A DNA stretch of 8,791 nucleotides from Candidatus Kapaibacterium sp. (GTDB lineage: Bacteria > Bacteroidota > Ignavibacteria > Kapaibacteriales > UBA961): contig JALRFC010000060.1 of the NCBI GenBank assembly GCA_023253875.1, positions 1-8,791 of the forward strand, given 5' to 3'. Numbering within the stretch: the first letter of the stretch is position 1; each line of letters starts with the position of its first letter. Below the pieces are notes generated by a model, which saw nothing but the letters and a program-made list of their open reading frames with translations, did not search any database and was not told the DNA's origin. Below are positions 5,736-8,791 of this stretch, one piece after another. The position numbers and the translations under genes were made by a program.

Positions 5736-7334
5736 ATGCTTCCGAATCCAGAATCACTCTCAAATGAACTATTGGCCGCGCAATGCATCATGCCACGACT
5801 TGTTCCGAGAGACTATGCCGTAAATCCAGAATTACAGAAAGAAATTTCCGAGCTCATTCAGCGAGGCATAGGAGGATTTTGTGTATTTCAGGGAGAAGCC
5901 GATCCAACTGCATTGCTTTTACATCAATTACAATTGAAGTCTGAGATTCCATTATTGTTTTCAGCAGATTATGAGCATGGTCTTCCAATGCGACTCGAAG
6001 GCGGAACAGACATGCCACATGCAATGAGCATGATGCAAGCACATGATCCGGATGCAACTAAAAGAGCCGCAGGATATATTGCGAAAGAGGCTAAAACCAT
6101 CGGAGTATATTGGAATTTTGCACCTGTTTGCGATATCAATACCGATACGAATAATCCCATCATCAATATTCGAGCATTTGCTGAATCCCCGGAACAGGCG
6201 GAAGCGCATATCACAGCATTTATTCATGGCACTCAATCTGCCGGAGTAATGGCTTGTGCAAAACATTTTCCGGGACATGGTAATACTTCTACTGATTCAC
6301 ATTCAGCATTACCACTCATAGACTGCTCACTTGAAGAATTGAAATCACGCGAATTCCTCCCATTCAAGACTGCAATCGATGCAGGTGTGAGATCCATCAT
6401 GATTGGACATCTCGCCATTCCTGTGCTTGATGCATCAGGTGTTCCTGCTTCGCTGTCACGCATAATCATGCATGATCTTCTGCGAGAAGAGTGGAACTAT
6501 ACCGGCATCATCGTGACAGATGCACTCGATATGCATGCAATCAGCAAAACATATTCATCCGCTGAAGCAACCATTGCTTGTTTGCAAGCCGGCGCGACGA
6601 TCGCTCTTGTACCCGATAATGCAATTGAGGCATTGAATGGTGTGATTGAATATGTGAATACACATCCCGAATTCAGAGCAGTTCTCATCGATAATGTCAA
6701 GCGCATATTTGCAGAGAAAGAATGGTGTGGTTTACGTGAGAAACCACAATTGCATCCACCTCTTGACTCTACAGTGATGGAAGAACATGCAATGCATGCT
6801 CTTGATATGGCAAAGAAAGGATTACGTGTGCATGATCCAAAATCTTTATTGCCAATACCCGAAACAGCATCCTTTGCTGCATTTGCAGTCTTGGGAGATG
6901 ATTCCGAAGAAACACTCGCAAAAGGCATATCACTCTTTCGCGTGATGGCACAATCGCTCGAACAAGAATGCGATTTGGGTTTTATCAATAAAGACATCAC
7001 AAAAGAAGAAGCAGAGGAATTTGCTGAAACAATCAAAGATGTGGATACCGTGATTCTTGGACTTCTCATGAAACCGCAATCCTATAAAGGAACAATCGGT
7101 ATCAATCCCGAAATAGCACAAGCAATTGAAATACTCACGAAAGAGAAGAAAACCATCGCCTTCTTATTAGGAAGTCCATATCTACATTCATCAGTCCATG
7201 CCGATGCATATGTATGCGCATTTTCCGATGCACTTCCATCTATCGCGGCGGCCGCATTGACATTATCCGGTAGATCATTCGGTAAAGAATGGAATTCAGC
7301 AGATGCAGGCAATTTTCATCCGGAGTCTGTCTAA
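5736..7334 (+). CDS. nagZ: Glycoside hydrolase family 3 beta-N-acetylglucosaminidase (NagZ type) with C-terminal extension
   Basis: A GH3 enzyme predicted to remove N-acetylglucosamine from muropeptides or GlcNAc oligomers. The (beta/alpha)8 domain covers about residues 10-330. It shows FSADYEHGLPMRLEGGTDMP (75-94), NFAPVCDINTDTNNPIINIRAF (127-148) and the NagZ signature KHFPGHGNTSTDSHSALP (176-193), whose D187/H189 pair is the usual acid/base dyad. VTDALDM (260-266) carries the predicted nucleophile D262. Residues about 345-532 form a second alpha/beta domain like the GH3 C-terminal domain, but its usual closing motif G-x-LPVTIP is not recognisable; SGRSFGKEWN (511-520) stands there instead. 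There is no signal peptide, so a cytosolic place and wall recycling are inferred. No Shine-Dalgarno precedes the ATG. The stop codon shares one base with the next start. At 532 aa it is longer than proteobacterial NagZ (about 340). Confidence 0.9.
   Translation: MLPNPESLSNELLAAQCIMPRLVPRDYAVNPELQKEISELIQRGIGGFCVFQGEADPTALLLHQLQLKSEIPLLFSADYEHGLPMRLEGGTDMPHAMSMMQAHDPDATKRAAGYIAKEAKTIGVYWNFAPVCDINTDTNNPIINIRAFAESPEQAEAHITAFIHGTQSAGVMACAKHFPGHGNTSTDSHSALPLIDCSLEELKSREFLPFKTAIDAGVRSIMIGHLAIPVLDASGVPASLSRIIMHDLLREEWNYTGIIVTDALDMHAISKTYSSAEATIACLQAGATIALVPDNAIEALNGVIEYVNTHPEFRAVLIDNVKRIFAEKEWCGLREKPQLHPPLDSTVMEEHAMHALDMAKKGLRVHDPKSLLPIPETASFAAFAVLGDDSEETLAKGISLFRVMAQSLEQECDLGFINKDITKEEAEEFAETIKDVDTVILGLLMKPQSYKGTIGINPEIAQAIEILTKEKKTIAFLLGSPYLHSSVHADAYVCAFSDALPSIAAAALTLSGRSFGKEWNSADAGNFHPESV
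7322..7325 (+). promoter_or_regulatory. Shine-Dalgarno GGAG for the RNA methyltransferase
   Basis: GGAG lies 8 nt before ATG 7334, inside the last codons of the GH3 gene. Together with the TAATG stop-start overlap it supports this start over the upstream in-frame ATG 7289, which lies entirely within the GH3 gene. Confidence 0.5.
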
Positions 7335-8578
7335 TGTCCATGCGCAATCCACTGCAACTTCCCCGAATCGAAACTGAAGATGTCTATGTATTGATCCGTG
7401 CCTTGAAAGACATCATGCATGGAATACTCATTGCGGAGCAAAGACCCGATACCTCCATTCGCGAAGTATTAAGAGCACATCGATATTCTTCCGAACAAAG
7501 AACATTGATTGTTGAATCCGCTTATGCATTGCTTCGTTCATGGGAAATACTTCGTTCAGCTCCATGGCAAAGAGAACCCAAGCCGATTCATATTGTTGGA
7601 CTCTGGTTCACGCTTGCCGGTGGCGTCATTCCTGATGAATTACGCATACGGTATATTCCTGAAGAAATTGATGCATTGCTTGATGCATGCGAAAAGACAT
7701 TGGAACATAAAGGCATTTTTGCATTCTTTCCCGATTGGTTCAATGAGCGATGTGAAAGAGAATTGGGTCATGATCTCTGGCATGATATAGCAATGTCGCA
7801 AATCACCGAGCCACGAACATTTATTCGTACAAATACACTCAAGTGTACGCGTGAAGAATTGATTGAATCACTCTCAAAACAGTATATCAAAGGCATTGTC
7901 ATTCCGGTGAATGATACCGGAGTCGAAATTTCATCACCCGATAAAATCTTTGCAAGCGAGGCATTCAAAAAAGGAATGTTTGAAATGCAGGACATTGCTT
8001 CACAGATGATTGCGCCGATGCTGAAAGTCACTCCACAATTCCGTGTTATTGATGCATGTGCCGGAGAAGGCGGAAAGACATTGCATATCGCGGCATTGAT
8101 GGAGAATAAGGGCAGACTCATCGCTATGGATATTCATCAGTATAAATTGGATGAACTCAAAAGGCGAACAAGAAGAGCGGGAGCTTGGAATATTGAGACA
8201 AGACTCATCGAAACATCCAAAGACATCAAAAAACTAAAGGCCTCGGCAGATGCTGTATTGATTGATGCACCTTGCTCGGGTACTGGAGTGCTCCGCAGAA
8301 ATCCTGATACCCTCATGAAAAAGTCCAATGCATCCATTGATGAATTGATGTCCATACAAGATGAACTTCTATCTTCCTATAGCTCCATGGTAAAACCCGG
8401 TGGATGTTTGGTCTATGCCTCATGTAGCATACTTCCCTCCGAAGGCGAAGATCGGATTCAGCATTTCTTGCAATCCGAGAAAGGCAAAGAATGGACACTC
8501 GAAGAAAGCCGAAGATGGTGTCCTGCACGAGATGGCTTCGATGGTTTCTACTGCGCCAGACTACGCAAAAGCTCATGA
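7334..8578 (+). CDS. rsmB: RsmB/NSUN-family RNA (cytosine-C5) methyltransferase
   Basis: A 414-residue SAM-dependent RNA m5C methyltransferase, most like RsmB (16S rRNA C967 in E. coli). Residues about 15-125 look like the helical NusB-like N-terminal domain of RsmB (for example HRYSSEQRTLIVESAYALLR, 49-68). The Rossmann domain begins around 215: QDIASQMIAPML (219-230), then the SAM-binding motif I VIDACAGEGGKTLH (238-251) and the acidic D266 in LIAMDIHQYKLDEL. Motif IV is DAPCSGTGVLRRNPD (311-325) with C314. Motif VI is LVYASCSILPSEGED (359-373) with C364, the expected catalytic nucleophile. It ends GFDGFYCARLRK, as RsmB-like proteins do. Both cysteines are intact, so it should be active. 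It starts on the shared base of the GH3 stop (TAATG); ATG 7340 is a possible alternative. Family is certain; the exact target (rRNA or tRNA) is less so. Confidence 0.9.
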   Translation: MSMRNPLQLPRIETEDVYVLIRALKDIMHGILIAEQRPDTSIREVLRAHRYSSEQRTLIVESAYALLRSWEILRSAPWQREPKPIHIVGLWFTLAGGVIPDELRIRYIPEEIDALLDACEKTLEHKGIFAFFPDWFNERCERELGHDLWHDIAMSQITEPRTFIRTNTLKCTREELIESLSKQYIKGIVIPVNDTGVEISSPDKIFASEAFKKGMFEMQDIASQMIAPMLKVTPQFRVIDACAGEGGKTLHIAALMENKGRLIAMDIHQYKLDELKRRTRRAGAWNIETRLIETSKDIKKLKASADAVLIDAPCSGTGVLRRNPDTLMKKSNASIDELMSIQDELLSSYSSMVKPGGCLVYASCSILPSEGEDRIQHFLQSEKGKEWTLEESRRWCPARDGFDGFYCARLRKSS

Positions 8579-8604
8579 TATTCAAGGATATAGCAACGAT
8601 TTCG

Positions 8605-8612
8605 TAATTTTC
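8605..8612 (+). promoter_or_regulatory. Possible Bacteroidota-type -7 promoter box (TAATTTTC)
   Basis: TAATTTTC differs from TAnnTTTG only in the last base and lies in the 59-bp gap between the methyltransferase and purH. A start of transcription near 8618 would leave a leader of about 20 nt, much like the box before the GH3 gene. No good -33 element is seen, and no terminator precedes it. Confidence 0.25.
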
Positions 8613-8637
8613 CCATCATTCATATTTTATTTCGCTC

Positions 8638-8791
8638 ATGAATTCCGATTTGCATAGAATCCAGACTGCATTAATCAGTGTTTCAGATAAAACAGGCATT
8701 CTCGAATTTGCCAAAGAACTTCATGGTCTTGGCATACAATTGATCTCCACGGGCGGAACGGCATCAATGCTAAAAGAGGCAGGATTGCCCG
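8638..8791 (+). CDS. purH: Bifunctional AICAR formyltransferase/IMP cyclohydrolase PurH (N-terminal fragment)
   Basis: PurH catalyses the last two steps of IMP synthesis: formylation of AICAR, then ring closure. Only the first 51 codons lie in the window, all in the IMP cyclohydrolase (MGS-like) domain. The opening RIQTALISVSDKTGILEFAKEL (7-28) and GIQLISTGGTASMLKEAGLP (32-51) are the classical N-terminal PurH signature, including the SVSDKTG and STGGTA phosphate-binding motifs. The frame runs open to the right edge. ATG 8638 is the only plausible start and has no Shine-Dalgarno. It follows the methyltransferase by 59 bp on the same strand; with a weak promoter-like box in the gap, it may begin its own transcript. 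Confidence 0.94.
   Translation, partial: MNSDLHRIQTALISVSDKTGILEFAKELHGLGIQLISTGGTASMLKEAGLP

Noticed and set aside
6497..7069. A 190-codon open frame on the minus strand
   Set aside because: It lies wholly inside the GH3 gene, whose plus-strand protein has clear family motifs. The antisense translation is Ser/Ala-rich with no recognisable motif.
7289..7333. N-terminal extension of the RNA methyltransferase from ATG 7289
   Set aside because: It overlaps the GH3 gene fully. ATG 7334 has GGAG at 8 nt and the common TAATG stop-start junction.

Overview
This window is ordinary bacterial chromosome with tightly packed housekeeping and envelope genes. GC content looks like a little over 40% by eye. 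It most likely comes from the Bacteroidota/Chlorobiota side of the FCB group. The support is a WG-repeat lipoprotein, an exact match to the Bacteroidota -7 promoter element (TAnnTTTG) in front of the GH3 gene, and a near match in front of purH, with no recognisable Shine-Dalgarno at either gene. This placement is an inference: no rRNA or other phylogenetic marker is present. I see no tRNA, rRNA, CRISPR array, insertion sequence, prophage or clear terminator.

Layout. Positions 1-584 (minus strand) hold the N-terminal 194 residues of a tyrosine recombinase of the XerC/XerD family, which runs off the left edge. A 144-bp divergent intergenic region (585-728) follows, with a perfect 7-bp GC-rich hairpin, a possible 9-codon leader ORF and a short repeated word. 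From 729 to the right edge every gene is on the plus strand: an acyl-CoA carboxylase carboxyltransferase (pccB-like, 729-2273), a WG-repeat lipoprotein (2309-3211), a rhomboid-type intramembrane protease (3213-3776), the ribosome-rescue hydrolase ArfB (3779-4219), a CrtI/CrtD-type FAD-dependent carotenoid desaturase (4209-5681), a GH3 NagZ-type beta-N-acetylglucosaminidase (5736-7334), an RsmB/NSUN-type RNA m5C methyltransferase (7334-8578), and the first 51 codons of purH (8638 to the edge).

The plus-strand genes form what look like two or three transcription units. pccB to crt is packed with gaps of 35, 1 and 2 bp and one 11-bp overlap. The GH3 gene and the methyltransferase share one base (TAATG) and follow a 54-bp gap carrying the promoter-like box. 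purH follows a second gap, of 59 bp, with a weaker box. Functionally the set is mixed: propionyl/methylmalonyl-CoA metabolism, cell envelope, translation rescue, carotenoid desaturation, muropeptide recycling, rRNA modification and purine synthesis. Nothing points to one shared pathway, and I find no convincing new system. The items most worth checking are the lipoprotein-rhomboid pair, the solitary desaturase translationally coupled to arfB, the divergent leader region, and the divergent C-terminal half of the GH3 protein.
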